A stretch of 64,000 bases of DNA from Pseudorhizobium endolithicum (GCF_902153245.2 NZ_CABFWF030000014.1:62001-126000), one strand, 5' to 3'. Shown: positions 25,791 to 34,764, numbered from the stretch's first letter. Notes: generated from the letters alone by a model not told the origin. Numbers and translations are program-made.

Positions 25791-26810
25791 TTAGCTCAAC
25801 TGCTTGCCCACTGCCTTCTCGAGGATCGCCCAGGCTTCGTCGCCGTACTTGCTCTTCCAGTCCGCATAGAAACCGGCGCTGCGCAGCTTGTCCTGGAAAA
25901 GCTTGGCGTCCGGCTCGTTGAAGGCCATTCCCTTGCTTTCCAGGTCGCTGCGCACCGTTGCGTTGAGATCCATGACATCCTTGCGCTGCAGTTCGGCCGC
26001 AGCGTTGAAGTGCTTCGAGACGATCTCCTGCAGGTCCTCCGGCAGCGCCTGCCAGGCCCGGCGGTTGAGCAGTATCCAGAAGCCGTCCCACATGTGGTTG
26101 GTCATGGAGACATATTTCTGGACTTCGTAGAGCTTCGCCGTCGAGATGATGGCGAGCGGATTCTCCTGGCCGTCGACGACGCCGGTCTGCAGCGCCGTAT
26201 AGGTCTCGGCGAAGTTAATGCTTGTGGGCGACGAGCCGAAGGCGGTGAACATCGACGTCCAGAGCGGGCTCACGGGGACGCGGATCTTGAAGCCTTCCAG
26301 GTTCGCCGGCGTCTCGATCGGTCCCCTGGAGGAGGTGATCTGGCGGAAGCCGTTGTCCCAGATCTTCTCGAGCGTCAGCAGCCCCTTCTGCTCGATCTGG
26401 CCACGGACATACTTCCCAAGCTCGCCGTCCATCGCCGGCCAGACCTCGTCATAGCTGCTGAAGGCGAAGCCGACGCCATTCAGCGACGAGTTCGGCACTA
26501 GGGTAGACAGGATGATCGGCGAAAGGCTGAACATCTCGACCCCGCCGGAGCGCACCTGGTTCAGCATGTCCGTATCCGCGCCGAGCTGGCTGGACGGGAA
26601 GATGTTGATGGCCATGCGGCCGCCCGACTCCTCCTGGATCTTCACCACAGCCTCCTTCGCGCGCACGTTCATCGGATGCGTCAGCGTCTGGTTGTTGGCA
26701 AACTTATAGGTGAACTCGGCGGCATTGGCCGGCCGAGTGCGGATTGAGAATGTTGTGGCGATGCCGGTCGCGGCTGCCCCCAGCATCAGCGTTCTGCGGT
26801 TGATGTTCAT
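25791..26810 (-). CDS. dctP: TRAP transporter substrate-binding protein (DctP family)
   Basis: A 339-residue periplasmic binding protein for an organic acid. The start at 26810 is preceded by a CGGAGGAGG ribosome-binding site and gives a Tat-like leader (NRRTLMLGAAATGIA, then cleavage near ANA-AEF). The DctP fold is visible: YKFANNQTLTHPMNVRAKEA, the SSQLGADTDMLNQVRSGGVE segment, the conserved arginine region GFKIRVPVSPLW that salt-bridges the carboxylate, and NPLAIISTAKLYEVQKYVS. It lies downstream of the fused TRAP permease (44-nt gap). The substrate cannot be named; the ligase and thiolase genes downstream suggest an acid that is activated to a CoA ester. Confidence 0.9.
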   Translation of the reverse strand: MNINRRTLMLGAAATGIATTFSIRTRPANAAEFTYKFANNQTLTHPMNVRAKEAVVKIQEESGGRMAINIFPSSQLGADTDMLNQVRSGGVEMFSLSPIILSTLVPNSSLNGVGFAFSSYDEVWPAMDGELGKYVRGQIEQKGLLTLEKIWDNGFRQITSSRGPIETPANLEGFKIRVPVSPLWTSMFTAFGSSPTSINFAETYTALQTGVVDGQENPLAIISTAKLYEVQKYVSMTNHMWDGFWILLNRRAWQALPEDLQEIVSKHFNAAAELQRKDVMDLNATVRSDLESKGMAFNEPDAKLFQDKLRSAGFYADWKSKYGDEAWAILEKAVGKQLS

Positions 26811-26854
26811 GAATCCCTCCTCCGTTGGTTCATTGGCATGCGGCCTCACGGCTT

Positions 26855-28744
26855 TCAGAGGAAAGCCGTCGAGAAGAAGGGCACCGCGGCGATCAGCAGC
26901 AAGCCGATCAGCAGGGCACCAATATAGGGCCAGATCGCCCGCATCGCCTCGTCGGGCGAGACGTTGCCGATCTTGCAGGCAATGTAGAAACCGATCCCGA
27001 TCGGCGGCGTCATCAGGCCGATGTTCATGGCCGTCACTACGACCATGGCATAATGCACGTCGTGAATGCCGAGCGAACGCGCCACCGGGAACATGATGGG
27101 CGCCATCAGCACGATCGCCGGCAGTCCTTCGAGCACGCAGCCGAGGACGAGGAAGATCAGGATCGTGACGCCCATGAACGAGAGCCAGCCCCCCGGCAGC
27201 CCCTGCACGCTCTGCACCAGCTGTGCCGCAAAACCTGTCTGGGTCAGCGCCCAGGCCATGGCCGAGGCGGCGCCGAGGATCATCAGGATCGCTCCGGACA
27301 AGGCCGCCGTTTCGACGAACATCGTGTAAAGCCGCCCGCGGCTGATCCCACCGTACAACACCATGCCGATAATCAACGCATAGAGGACGGCGATGGTGGA
27401 GACTTCCGTCGCCGTAGCAATGCCTTCACCGACCGCCGTACGGATGATGAAAGGGAGGATCAGGGCCGGAGCAGCAACCAGCAGCGTCTTCTTGATGACC
27501 GAGAGAGGCGCACGCCGCACGCCCTCCATTGCCTCGCGACGCGATTTCCAGCGCGCCAGCACCGCAAGCACCAGCAGGAGCACCATGGCGATGGCGAAAC
27601 CGGAGGTGAACAGGCCAGCGATGGAAACACCCGCGGCCGAGCCGAGCACGATCAGCACGATCGAGGGCGGCACGGTTTCGGCCATCGCCGCACCGGTCGC
27701 GAGCAGTGCGATCATTTCCGGCGGCTTGTGGCCGCGCCGCTTCATTTCCGGAAACAATGCCGGCGCCACCGTCGCCATGTCCGAGACCTTGGATCCGGAG
27801 ATGCCGGAGACGAGGAAGAGCGAACCAAGCAGCACATAGGACATGCCGGCCCGCACATGGCCGAGCAGCGACGCCAGGAACTCGACGATCGCCTTGCCCA
27901 TGCCGGTGGCGTCGAGAATGCAGCCAAGGAGCACGAAGATCGGCACCGAGAGGAGAACGATGCTCGACATGCCCTCGTCCATCCGCCCGATCATCACGAA
28001 GATCGGCACCGACGTACTGAACGTCAGGAAGGCCAATGTCCCGAGCCCGAAGCAGAAGGCGATCGGGATGCCGATGACCAGGAAGAAAGCGACGAAGCCG
28101 ACCAGGAAGATCGGGATATTCCAGTTGCCGATCTCTTTGAAGCCGGGAATCAGCAACCACAGCAGGCCGGTGGCTGCCGCGATGGCGACAACGGAGACGG
28201 CGACGTGCGGCAGGCTCGCGCCCCGCAGACCCCGGTAGAGGGCGAGCACCAGCATGAGCCCGACCCCGACCGGCAGGGCGGATGCCCGCCAGCTCATCGG
28301 GATGTTGAGTGCGGCCGAGGTGATGAAGGATTCCTCCATCGCATATTCGAATGCCGGCCGCAGCATGACGGCCAGAAAGAGCGCCACCAGCAGCATGCCG
28401 AACGTCTCCGCCAGCGTCCTCAGCTGCTCCGGCAGCAGGTTGACGAATAGGGTAAGCCGCAGATGCTCGCTGCGGTCGATGGCGAGCGCCGCACCCAGCA
28501 TGGCGAGCCACAGGAAGGAAATGGAAGCGACCTCGTCCACCCAGATGATGGGAAAGGAGAAGACGTAACGCGACACCACGCCGGTGAAGAGCAGCGCGAT
28601 GATGACCACGAGCAGGCAAGCCGCGACAGCCTCGAACGGACGCATCCAAAGCGACCCCGCCCGCGGCGGCTCGAGCGTTTCGAGCCCGCCCAGCAGGAAT
28701 TCCTCCGACATGTCAGCCGTCTTGTCAGCTACCGTCACGCCCAT
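26855..28744 (-). CDS. dctM: TRAP transporter permease, small and large subunits fused (DctQM)
   Basis: A ~629-residue membrane protein in which the small DctQ domain (residues ~30-185, with VVSRYVFSFPIIWVDEVASI and LAMLGAALAIDRSEHLRL) is joined to the 12-helix DctM domain (residues ~195-629, with GIPIAFCFGLGTLAFL, GSKVSDMATVAPALFPEM, AMAETVPPSIVLIVLGS and MTPPIGIGFYIACKIG). It uses the ion gradient to import the acid bound by DctP. Start choice is open: the ATG at 28744 is only 2 nt from GGGAGG, whereas the GTG at 28738 has better spacing; both keep the whole domain. It is the first gene of the operon that runs down to the SDR at 20454. Confidence 0.88.
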   Translation of the reverse strand: MGVTVADKTADMSEEFLLGGLETLEPPRAGSLWMRPFEAVAACLLVVIIALLFTGVVSRYVFSFPIIWVDEVASISFLWLAMLGAALAIDRSEHLRLTLFVNLLPEQLRTLAETFGMLLVALFLAVMLRPAFEYAMEESFITSAALNIPMSWRASALPVGVGLMLVLALYRGLRGASLPHVAVSVVAIAAATGLLWLLIPGFKEIGNWNIPIFLVGFVAFFLVIGIPIAFCFGLGTLAFLTFSTSVPIFVMIGRMDEGMSSIVLLSVPIFVLLGCILDATGMGKAIVEFLASLLGHVRAGMSYVLLGSLFLVSGISGSKVSDMATVAPALFPEMKRRGHKPPEMIALLATGAAMAETVPPSIVLIVLGSAAGVSIAGLFTSGFAIAMVLLLVLAVLARWKSRREAMEGVRRAPLSVIKKTLLVAAPALILPFIIRTAVGEGIATATEVSTIAVLYALIIGMVLYGGISRGRLYTMFVETAALSGAILMILGAASAMAWALTQTGFAAQLVQSVQGLPGGWLSFMGVTILIFLVLGCVLEGLPAIVLMAPIMFPVARSLGIHDVHYAMVVVTAMNIGLMTPPIGIGFYIACKIGNVSPDEAMRAIWPYIGALLIGLLLIAAVPFFSTAFL

Positions 28745-29009
28745 CTCCTCCCGTCGCACCATAACTGCACGCCGCGGGGCCGCGCGAACGATTGGCGCTC
28801 CTCAACACCAATGCCGGCCCGTCCATGGGCGCTCCGGCTCCGCTCGCCGACGGCTCCTCTTGCCGTCTCAAACGGTCCATTACCTGGACCTTCATCAGCT
28901 ATTTCCGTCGTAACTTTCGCTGTCACCGCCTCCGCTGGCAAGCAGAAAATTATCTATAACGAAATTTCGGCTGAAATGGGTTCATATGATGGAACCTCTC
29001 CCAGTACTG
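28745..29009 (-). promoter_or_regulatory. Promoter/operator region of the TRAP operon with nested palindromes
   Basis: This AT-richer gap between the upstream SDR and dctQM holds three nested inverted repeats: CGAAATTTCG (28960-28969), ATTTC-GGCT-GAAAT (28964-28977) and GGTTC-N8-GAACC (28979-28996). IclR proteins often bind imperfect palindromes of this GAAAT-type composition, so this is a candidate operator for the IclR regulator encoded in the operon; the assignment is inference. No ORF is credible here. Confidence 0.5.
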
Positions 29010-29816
29010 CTAAACACCAAGACTGCCGGAGACTGTCGCGTGCAGCCCCCCATCAACCGGCAGTTCGACGCCGGTAATGTACTTGGCCTCGTCCGACGCA
29101 AGAAAGACCGAGGCCCAAGCGATGTCCCAGCCGTCGCCTTGGCGTTTCATTGGTGAGAGCGCATCCCGTTTTGCCTTCATCTCCTCGGCGGAGCCGTAGT
29201 AACCGCTGATCTGCTTCTGGATATGCGGCGTATCCATTACCCCCGGCATGATGGTGTTCGCGCGAATTCCCTTCGCTGCGAATTCGATCGCGATCGCCCG
29301 CGTGAAGTGGTTCAGGGCCGCTTTGGATGCATAATATGAAACATACGGATAACCGGTCCACCGGATGGCCGCCAGCGAAGAGATGTTGACGATCGCCCCG
29401 CTCCCTTGACGCTCCATGACCGGCAGCACCGCCTTGCAGGTGAGGAAGGCACTGGTGAGGTTGACGTCCATCACGCGGCGCCAGCTCTCCTCCGTCGCCT
29501 CGGCCGCGCCACCGGGTGCATTGATGCCGACATTGTTGTGCAGCACGTCGATGCGGCCGAACCGTTCCACAGTCCGCTGCACGACGGCATCGATCTGCTC
29601 CGCCATGGTGACGTCGGCCGCCAGGGCAAGACCCTCGCCGCCTTCCGCCTCTATAACCCCAAGCGTGTTCTGCGCAGCCTCCGGATCGACATCGACGCAG
29701 ACAACCTTCCCACCTTCGCGCGCATAGGCTACCGCTGCTGCCTTGCCGTTTCCCCAGCCCGGCCCCACGGAGCCCGCACCGAAGACGAGCACCACCTTGC
29801 CATTCATCCTGTCCAT
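29010..29816 (-). CDS. SDR-family oxidoreductase with altered glycine motif
   Basis: A 268-residue classical SDR. The catalytic residues are present: S in IVNISSLAA, the YYASK Tyr-Lys pair, HNNVGIN (NNxG) and PGVMDTPHI. The cofactor motif is unusual: the standard TGxxxGIG is replaced by FGAGSVGPGWGNGKA, with three extra residues and an added tryptophan. That occurs in a subset of SDRs and may change cofactor placement. A GGGGAGG ribosome-binding site lies 9 nt ahead of the ATG at 29816; an internal ATG at 29807 is less well spaced. It is read in the same direction as the TRAP operon 265 nt further on and may belong to the same pathway. Confidence 0.87.
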   Translation of the reverse strand: MDRMNGKVVLVFGAGSVGPGWGNGKAAAVAYAREGGKVVCVDVDPEAAQNTLGVIEAEGGEGLALAADVTMAEQIDAVVQRTVERFGRIDVLHNNVGINAPGGAAEATEESWRRVMDVNLTSAFLTCKAVLPVMERQGSGAIVNISSLAAIRWTGYPYVSYYASKAALNHFTRAIAIEFAAKGIRANTIMPGVMDTPHIQKQISGYYGSAEEMKAKRDALSPMKRQGDGWDIAWASVFLASDEAKYITGVELPVDGGLHATVSGSLGV

Positions 29817-30029
29817 GCAGAAGATCCTCCCCTTCGGAACCGTAAGAAGAGAACGATGCGCCGTCCATGTCCAATGACGAACACGCTTTGTTCAAATCCG
29901 CACGGGCAAGCGAACCGGCGTGAGGAAGTCCTACCGCCGAGCCAACATTGACCCCGCCTTGCCTCTCCAGTAGAACGCCGCATCAAAGCTCCCGCAGACA
30001 GGGGGCGCAACGCTCCGGAGTTGAAGCGG
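29817..30029. other. Divergent intergenic region, no feature recognised
   Basis: This 213-nt gap between the SDR (minus) and a small membrane protein gene (plus) must carry their promoters. I saw no clear palindrome, RNA or conserved reading frame in it. Confidence 0.4.
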
Positions 30030-30437
30030 ATGGCGCTATTTCCGCCGGCGTCTCGGACAATGTCCTCTGAACGGCAGAGAAAACCGCAGGACTGGTGGCC
30101 CGGGCTGACGCTCGCGCTTCTTCTGGCCGCCTTTCTCGGGCTGGTTGCTGGTTCCGCCGACAGCGCCGCACCTCATTTTGCTGCCTTTCCGGGTGAGAAT
30201 ACGTCGGAGACGCCGCACCTCTCCAAGCGGGACCAGATGCGCGTCGTCGTCGCGGAAGCACGGCGCGATGGGGCGCCGGCCGCGGCAGGAGAACAGGGCG
30301 GAGGACTTCTACCCCGGTCGACGATGCCGCTGGCCGACATGCGGGGATCGCGCCCTCACCTCGTCTGGAACACGCGCGATCCGGCGCTCACCTCCGCGGC
30401 TCCGTTTCACCCCCGCGCGCCGCCCTTGCTGGCGTAA
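30030..30437 (+). CDS. Hypothetical protein with one N-terminal membrane segment
   Basis: I do not recognise this 135-residue protein. A GGAG ribosome-binding site (30017-30020) lies 9 nt before the ATG at 30030; a TTG at 30021 is in frame but sits on the RBS. After a basic N-terminus (RQRKPQDWWPG) there is one strong hydrophobic helix, LTLALLLAAFLGLVAGSA, that could be a signal anchor. The rest is polar, rich in Arg, Pro and Ala, and ends PFHPRAPPLLA. It ends 83 nt before secDF on the same strand and may be co-transcribed. Support is the RBS, the hydrophobic segment and the context; the coding status is not certain. Confidence 0.45.
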   Translation: MALFPPASRTMSSERQRKPQDWWPGLTLALLLAAFLGLVAGSADSAAPHFAAFPGENTSETPHLSKRDQMRVVVAEARRDGAPAAAGEQGGGLLPRSTMPLADMRGSRPHLVWNTRDPALTSAAPFHPRAPPLLA

Positions 30438-30520
30438 AGAGGCGCGGGACATTTCCCGCAGGGCGGGAACACAGCGCCCCGGCCGTTTGACAAGCCGGTT
30501 GGTTCAGCAGGAACAAAGAC

Positions 30521-33061
30521 ATGAGAAATTCTCCGTGGGTGGTCGCAACCTACGCCTTCATCATCTTCATCGGCACGCTGATCGCCTTGCCGAACGTGCT
30601 GCCTCAGGAGACCCTCGACCGGCTTCCTTCATGGTTGCCGCACGAACGGGTGTCCCTCGGGCTCGATCTGCGCGGCGGATCACACCTCGTTCTCGAAGTG
30701 GATCGCGCGGATCTGGTCAATGAGCGGCTCCAGAACCTGCTGCAGGACAGCCGCCGCGTCCTCCGCGACAACGGAATCGATCCCGCGGGCATCCGTCGCA
30801 GCGGCACCACCATCACCGTGACGCTCCGCGACCCTGCCCAGCGCGGTCAGGCGGTGACCCAGTTGGAGACCCTGGCAAATCCCGTCGGCTTCGGCACCGC
30901 TGTCGGGCAATCCGACCTGAACATCCAGACGCCGGCAGATAATACGATCACCTTGGCATACACGGAGGCGGGCATCACCTCCCATGGCAGCGCCGCGGTC
31001 GAGCAGAGCCTGGAAATCATTCGCCAGCGCGTTGACCAGGTGGGCGTTGCAGAACCCACCATCCAGCGCGTCGGCGATGATCGCGTCCTGGTTCAGCTCC
31101 CCGGCGAGCAGGATCCCTCCCGTCTGCGGCAGTTGCTCGGCTCCACCGCCAAGATGAGCTTTCACCTGCTCGGCAACCAGGGCGAACCCGGCGTCACCAT
31201 GCTCTCGGACGAGCAGGGTCAACAGTTCCCGGTGATGGATCGTGTAGAACTGTCGGGCGATCGCCTGACCGATGCCCGCGCCGCCTTCGACCCCCAGACC
31301 AACGAACCGGTCGTCAACTTCCGCTTCGACACGGCGGGGGCGAGCCGCTTCGCGCAGATCACCCAGGCCAATGTCGGCCGCCCCTTCGCGATCGTCCTGG
31401 ACGACAAGGTCCTGAGCGCCCCCGTCATCCGCCAGCCGATCACAGGTGGGTCGGGCCAGATCTCCGGCGGTTTCACGGTCGAGGAAGCCAATACGCTCGC
31501 CGCACTTCTGCGCGCAGGCGCACTGCCCGCCAAGCTTACCGTCATCGAAGAACGTACCGTCGGTGCGGATCTCGGCTCCGACGCCATCGAAATGGGCGTC
31601 TTCACCGGTGTCATCGGCTTCGTCCTCGTCGTCGCATTCATGTTCTTCCTGTATGGCGCCTGGGGCATTCTCGCCAACATCGCGCTGACCCTGAACGTCA
31701 TCCTGACCTTTGCCGGTCTTACCATGCTAGGAGCGACGCTGACCCTTCCGGGCATCGCCGGCATCGTGCTCGGCATCGGGCTTGCAGTGGACGCCAACGT
31801 CCTGATCAACGAGCGCATCAAGGAAGAAGCGCGCAAGGGCAAAAGCGCATTTGCCGCGATCGACGCGGGTTTCTCGCGCGCCTATTCCACGATCGTCGAC
31901 AGTAACGTGACGGCGCTGATTGCAACCGTACTGCTCTTCTGGTTCGGTTCCGGCCCCGTGCGCGGCTTTGCCGTTACCATGGGCATTGGTATCGCGATCT
32001 CGATGTTCACGGCGGTTTCCGTGGTTCGGGTCGCGATGGTGTTCATCGCCAACCGCTATAAGCTGAAGAAGATCAACATAAAGCCGCTGCTGCCGATCAA
32101 TCTCATTCCCGACGGCACGAGCATCAACTTCATGAAGGCCCGCTTCTTCGGAATCGGGGTATCGCTGGTGCTTTCCGCGGCTTCGATCGTGTTGTTCTTC
32201 ACGCCCGGCCTCAACTACGGCGTCGACTTCCGCGGCGGCATTCAGATGGAAGTGGTGACCGAGGGCGAGGCCGATCTCGCCGCCTTCCGCAGCCAGCTGG
32301 GTGAACTTGGATTGGGCGAAGTCGCGCTACAGGAGTTCGGCAGCGCCAACCACCTTCTGGTGCGCGTCGAACGCCAGCCTGGCGGCGAAGAGGCTCAGAC
32401 GGAAGCGGTGGAGCGGCTGCGGTCCGAGGTGGTCAAGATCGATCCCACCTCCAAGGTGGAGCGAACGGAAGTCGTCGGACCGAAGGTGAGCGATGAACTG
32501 GCGACTGCCGGCATCCTGTCCGTCGTGCTCGCCTCCCTGGCCATGCTCGTCTACATCTGGGTCCGCTTCGAATGGCCGTTCGCGGTCGGCGCGATCGCCA
32601 CGCTCGTTCTCGACGTAACGAAGACGGTCGGCTTTTTTGCCATAACCGGCCTGGACTTCAACCTGACCGCCATCGCCGCTTTGCTGACCCTGGTCGGTTA
32701 CTCGGTGAACGACAAGGTGGTCGTCTATGACCGTATGCGCGAGAACATGCGTCTCTACAAGAAGATGCCGCTGCGCGAACTGATCGACCGCTCGATCAAC
32801 GAGACACTGGCCCGAAGCCTTTACACCTCGGTCACCGCCTTCCTCGCCATGCTGCCCATGGCCATCTGGGGTGGCAGCGCGGTAGAAAGCTTCGCCATCC
32901 CGATGGTGTTCGGAATCGTGATCGCGGCCTCGTCCTCGGTGTTCATCGCCGCTCCGATTCTCCTCTTCCTTGGCGATTGGCGCACACGCCGCGCCAAGGC
33001 TGCGGCCGACGCCGCGGGGGAGTCGCTGGCGGAAGAAGGCGAGCGGCCGAGCAAGGCCTGA
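30521..33061 (+). CDS. secDF: Protein translocase subunit SecDF (fused SecD-SecF)
   Basis: An 846-residue RND-type membrane protein that uses the proton gradient to help complete protein export through SecYEG. The SecD half (residues 1 to ~520) begins with a transmembrane helix and the LGLDLRGGSHLVLEVD signature, followed by the periplasmic P1 domain and FTGVIGFVLVVAFMFFLYGAWG in the membrane. The SecF half (~540-830) carries GVDFRGGIQMEV, ITGLDFNLTAIAALLTLVGYSVND and DRMRENMR. Fusion of secD and secF is common in rhizobia and Bacillus, while E. coli has two genes. A strong terminator follows 19 nt after the stop. Confidence 0.95.
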   Translation: MRNSPWVVATYAFIIFIGTLIALPNVLPQETLDRLPSWLPHERVSLGLDLRGGSHLVLEVDRADLVNERLQNLLQDSRRVLRDNGIDPAGIRRSGTTITVTLRDPAQRGQAVTQLETLANPVGFGTAVGQSDLNIQTPADNTITLAYTEAGITSHGSAAVEQSLEIIRQRVDQVGVAEPTIQRVGDDRVLVQLPGEQDPSRLRQLLGSTAKMSFHLLGNQGEPGVTMLSDEQGQQFPVMDRVELSGDRLTDARAAFDPQTNEPVVNFRFDTAGASRFAQITQANVGRPFAIVLDDKVLSAPVIRQPITGGSGQISGGFTVEEANTLAALLRAGALPAKLTVIEERTVGADLGSDAIEMGVFTGVIGFVLVVAFMFFLYGAWGILANIALTLNVILTFAGLTMLGATLTLPGIAGIVLGIGLAVDANVLINERIKEEARKGKSAFAAIDAGFSRAYSTIVDSNVTALIATVLLFWFGSGPVRGFAVTMGIGIAISMFTAVSVVRVAMVFIANRYKLKKINIKPLLPINLIPDGTSINFMKARFFGIGVSLVLSAASIVLFFTPGLNYGVDFRGGIQMEVVTEGEADLAAFRSQLGELGLGEVALQEFGSANHLLVRVERQPGGEEAQTEAVERLRSEVVKIDPTSKVERTEVVGPKVSDELATAGILSVVLASLAMLVYIWVRFEWPFAVGAIATLVLDVTKTVGFFAITGLDFNLTAIAALLTLVGYSVNDKVVVYDRMRENMRLYKKMPLRELIDRSINETLARSLYTSVTAFLAMLPMAIWGGSAVESFAIPMVFGIVIAASSSVFIAAPILLFLGDWRTRRAKAAADAAGESLAEEGERPSKA

Positions 33062-33079
33062 CACCAAGACAGGAACGAC

Positions 33080-33109
33080 AAGGGGCGGGTGCTGCATCCG
33101 CCCCTTTTT
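33080..33109 (+). terminator. Rho-independent terminator after secDF
   Basis: AAGGGGCGG (33080-33088) pairs with CCGCCCCTT (33098-33106) as a perfect 9-bp stem, with a run of five T (33105-33109). This is a textbook intrinsic terminator. It lies between secDF and the YqaA-type gene, so the latter probably needs its own promoter or read-through. Confidence 0.85.
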
Positions 33110-33135
33110 CATGAGTAGCTATCCGGGAGGAAATA

Positions 33136-33564
33136 TTGGCCGCCTATACCGCGCTGTTTGCGGCCGCCTTCCTCGCCGCCACGATCCTGCCGATGCAGTC
33201 GGAAGCAATCCTCATAGGGCTGATTCTTTCCGGCGATTATTCGACAGGGGCGCTTCTGGCCATCGCCTCCATCGGCAATACCCTCGGCGCCGTGGTGAAC
33301 TGGAGCTTGGGGCGCGGCATCGAGCACTTCCGCGACCGTCGCTGGTTTCCCGCTCCTCCGGACAAGCTTGCGAAGGCGCAGGTTTGGTACCGGCGCTACG
33401 GCAAGTGGTCGCTTCTGCTGAGCTGGCTTCCGGTGGGTGGGGACGCGATCACCGTGCTTGCCGGCGTCCTGCGGGAACCGCTGCCGGCCTTCCTGCTACT
33501 GGTCTTCATCGGCAAGGCCGCGCGCTACGTGGTGCTGGCTGCCGCGACGCACGGCCTCCTCTGA
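33136..33564 (+). CDS. YqaA-family (DedA-like) inner-membrane protein
   Basis: A 142-residue membrane protein of the YqaA/SNARE-associated (DedA-related) group. It contains LPMQSEAILIGLILSGDYS, IASIGNTLGAVVNWSLGRG with the conserved glycine/asparagine reentrant segment, and the arginine-containing YGKWSLLLSWLPVGGDAITV loop. The translation starts at a TTG (33136) that has GGGAGGA four to five nt ahead; no in-frame ATG fits. DedA relatives act in lipid flipping and membrane homeostasis, but YqaA itself has no firm function. Its stop is 1 nt from the stop of the convergent alcohol dehydrogenase. Confidence 0.8.
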   Translation: MAAYTALFAAAFLAATILPMQSEAILIGLILSGDYSTGALLAIASIGNTLGAVVNWSLGRGIEHFRDRRWFPAPPDKLAKAQVWYRRYGKWSLLLSWLPVGGDAITVLAGVLREPLPAFLLLVFIGKAARYVVLAAATHGLL

Positions 33565-33565
33565 T

Positions 33566-34723
33566 TCACCAGGCCGCGCGGTAGATTGCCAGCGCATCTG
33601 CCTCCTGGAGTGGACGCGGATTGTTCACCAGGAGACGCGTCTGCTTCATGGCGTCCCCCGCCATGGCCGCCAGATGTTCCTCTCCGATGCCGACATCGCG
33701 AAGTCGTTGCGGCAGGCCGAGCTTTCGCGACAGCTCCGTTACGCAGTCGATGAAGGCGGCACAGCGAGCCCCCTCCTCCTCGCCGGCGAGATGGGGAAAG
33801 GCATCCGCGGCAATCTCCGCATATACAGACCCGGCCACAGGCGCGTTGAATCGCAAGACATGAGGCAGCACCAGGGCGTTCGAAAGCCCGTGCGGAACGT
33901 GGAAACGGCCGCCGATCGGGTAGGCCAGGGCATGCACGGCCGCGACGGGCGAATTGGCGAAAGCCTGCCCCGCCAGCATCGATCCGAGCAGCATCGCACC
34001 CCGCGCGTCCCGGTCGCCCCCATGGACGACGGCACGCTCTATATTGGCGCCCAGGAGCTGTAGCGCCTGCCTGGCCAGGATCCGCGACAGCAGATTGTTG
34101 TTGGCGTTGAGCGAGGCATAGGCTTCGATCGCGTGGACCATCGCATCGATTCCGGTAGCCGCGGTAATTGCAGGTGGCAGACCGAGTGTCAGTTCCGGGT
34201 CCAGAATCGCCATGTCGGGCAGAAGGATCGGTGACGACACGCCGCGCTTCTCGTCACCCTCTACCGTGATGATGGAGACCGGCGTCACTTCCGATCCCGT
34301 GCCGGCCGTGGTCGGCACCAGGACCAGCGGCAAACGCGGCCCCTTCGCGTTTCCCACGCCCCAGGCATCGGCAATATCCTCGCCGGAGCCCAGCAGCAGG
34401 GCGGCAATCTTTGCGACATCGAGGGAGGAGCCGCCGCCGAAGCCGACGACCCCGGTCACACCGGCGGCTTTGCCGACGTCCACCGCCTTTGCGACCGTGG
34501 CAAGCGATGGATCGGCCTCCACCGCGTCGAACACCGTCACCGCGACACCGGCCTCCGACAGCGACTGCAGCGCGGGATCGCAAAGACCCAGCCGCCGCAG
34601 GCCCGCATCCGTCACCAGCAGGATGCGATCGCCGCAGCAGCGGCCGACGATCTTGGCGATCTCGTTCGCGGCTCCCGGCCGGAAAACGATCCGGTTTGTG
34701 GTGGCGAAGACGAATGGTTCCAT
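33566..34723 (-). CDS. Iron-containing (group III) alcohol dehydrogenase
   Basis: A 385-residue Fe-ADH family enzyme that interconverts an alcohol and aldehyde/ketone with NAD(P). The Rossmann-like N-terminal half has GVVGFGGGSSLDVAK and TTAGTGSEVTPVSII (cofactor binding). The metal-binding half has ATGIDAMVHAIEAYAS and HGLSNALVLPHVLRFN with the iron-ligand histidines. GGGAGG lies 7 nt before the ATG. It is read in the same direction as putA, 97 nt downstream of it, and could be a co-transcribed accessory dehydrogenase; the substrate is not known. Confidence 0.88.
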   Translation of the reverse strand: MEPFVFATTNRIVFRPGAANEIAKIVGRCCGDRILLVTDAGLRRLGLCDPALQSLSEAGVAVTVFDAVEADPSLATVAKAVDVGKAAGVTGVVGFGGGSSLDVAKIAALLLGSGEDIADAWGVGNAKGPRLPLVLVPTTAGTGSEVTPVSIITVEGDEKRGVSSPILLPDMAILDPELTLGLPPAITAATGIDAMVHAIEAYASLNANNNLLSRILARQALQLLGANIERAVVHGGDRDARGAMLLGSMLAGQAFANSPVAAVHALAYPIGGRFHVPHGLSNALVLPHVLRFNAPVAGSVYAEIAADAFPHLAGEEEGARCAAFIDCVTELSRKLGLPQRLRDVGIGEEHLAAMAGDAMKQTRLLVNNPRPLQEADALAIYRAAW

Positions 34724-34755
34724 GCAGATGCCTCCCGTGCGATGCCGGAAGACCT

Positions 34756-34764
34756 CCCCCCCCC
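34756..34764. repeat. C9 homopolymer tract upstream of the alcohol dehydrogenase
   Basis: Nine consecutive C (G on the transcribed strand of the alcohol dehydrogenase) sit about 32 nt before its start codon, in the putA-adh gap. Such tracts can slip, and here slippage would alter promoter or leader spacing, not a reading frame. Confidence 0.6.

Noticed and set aside
24889-26091. Long form of the IclR protein starting at 26091
   Set aside because: The extra 107 residues lie inside dctP in another frame; the ATG at 25770 has a good ribosome-binding site and begins the conserved domain.
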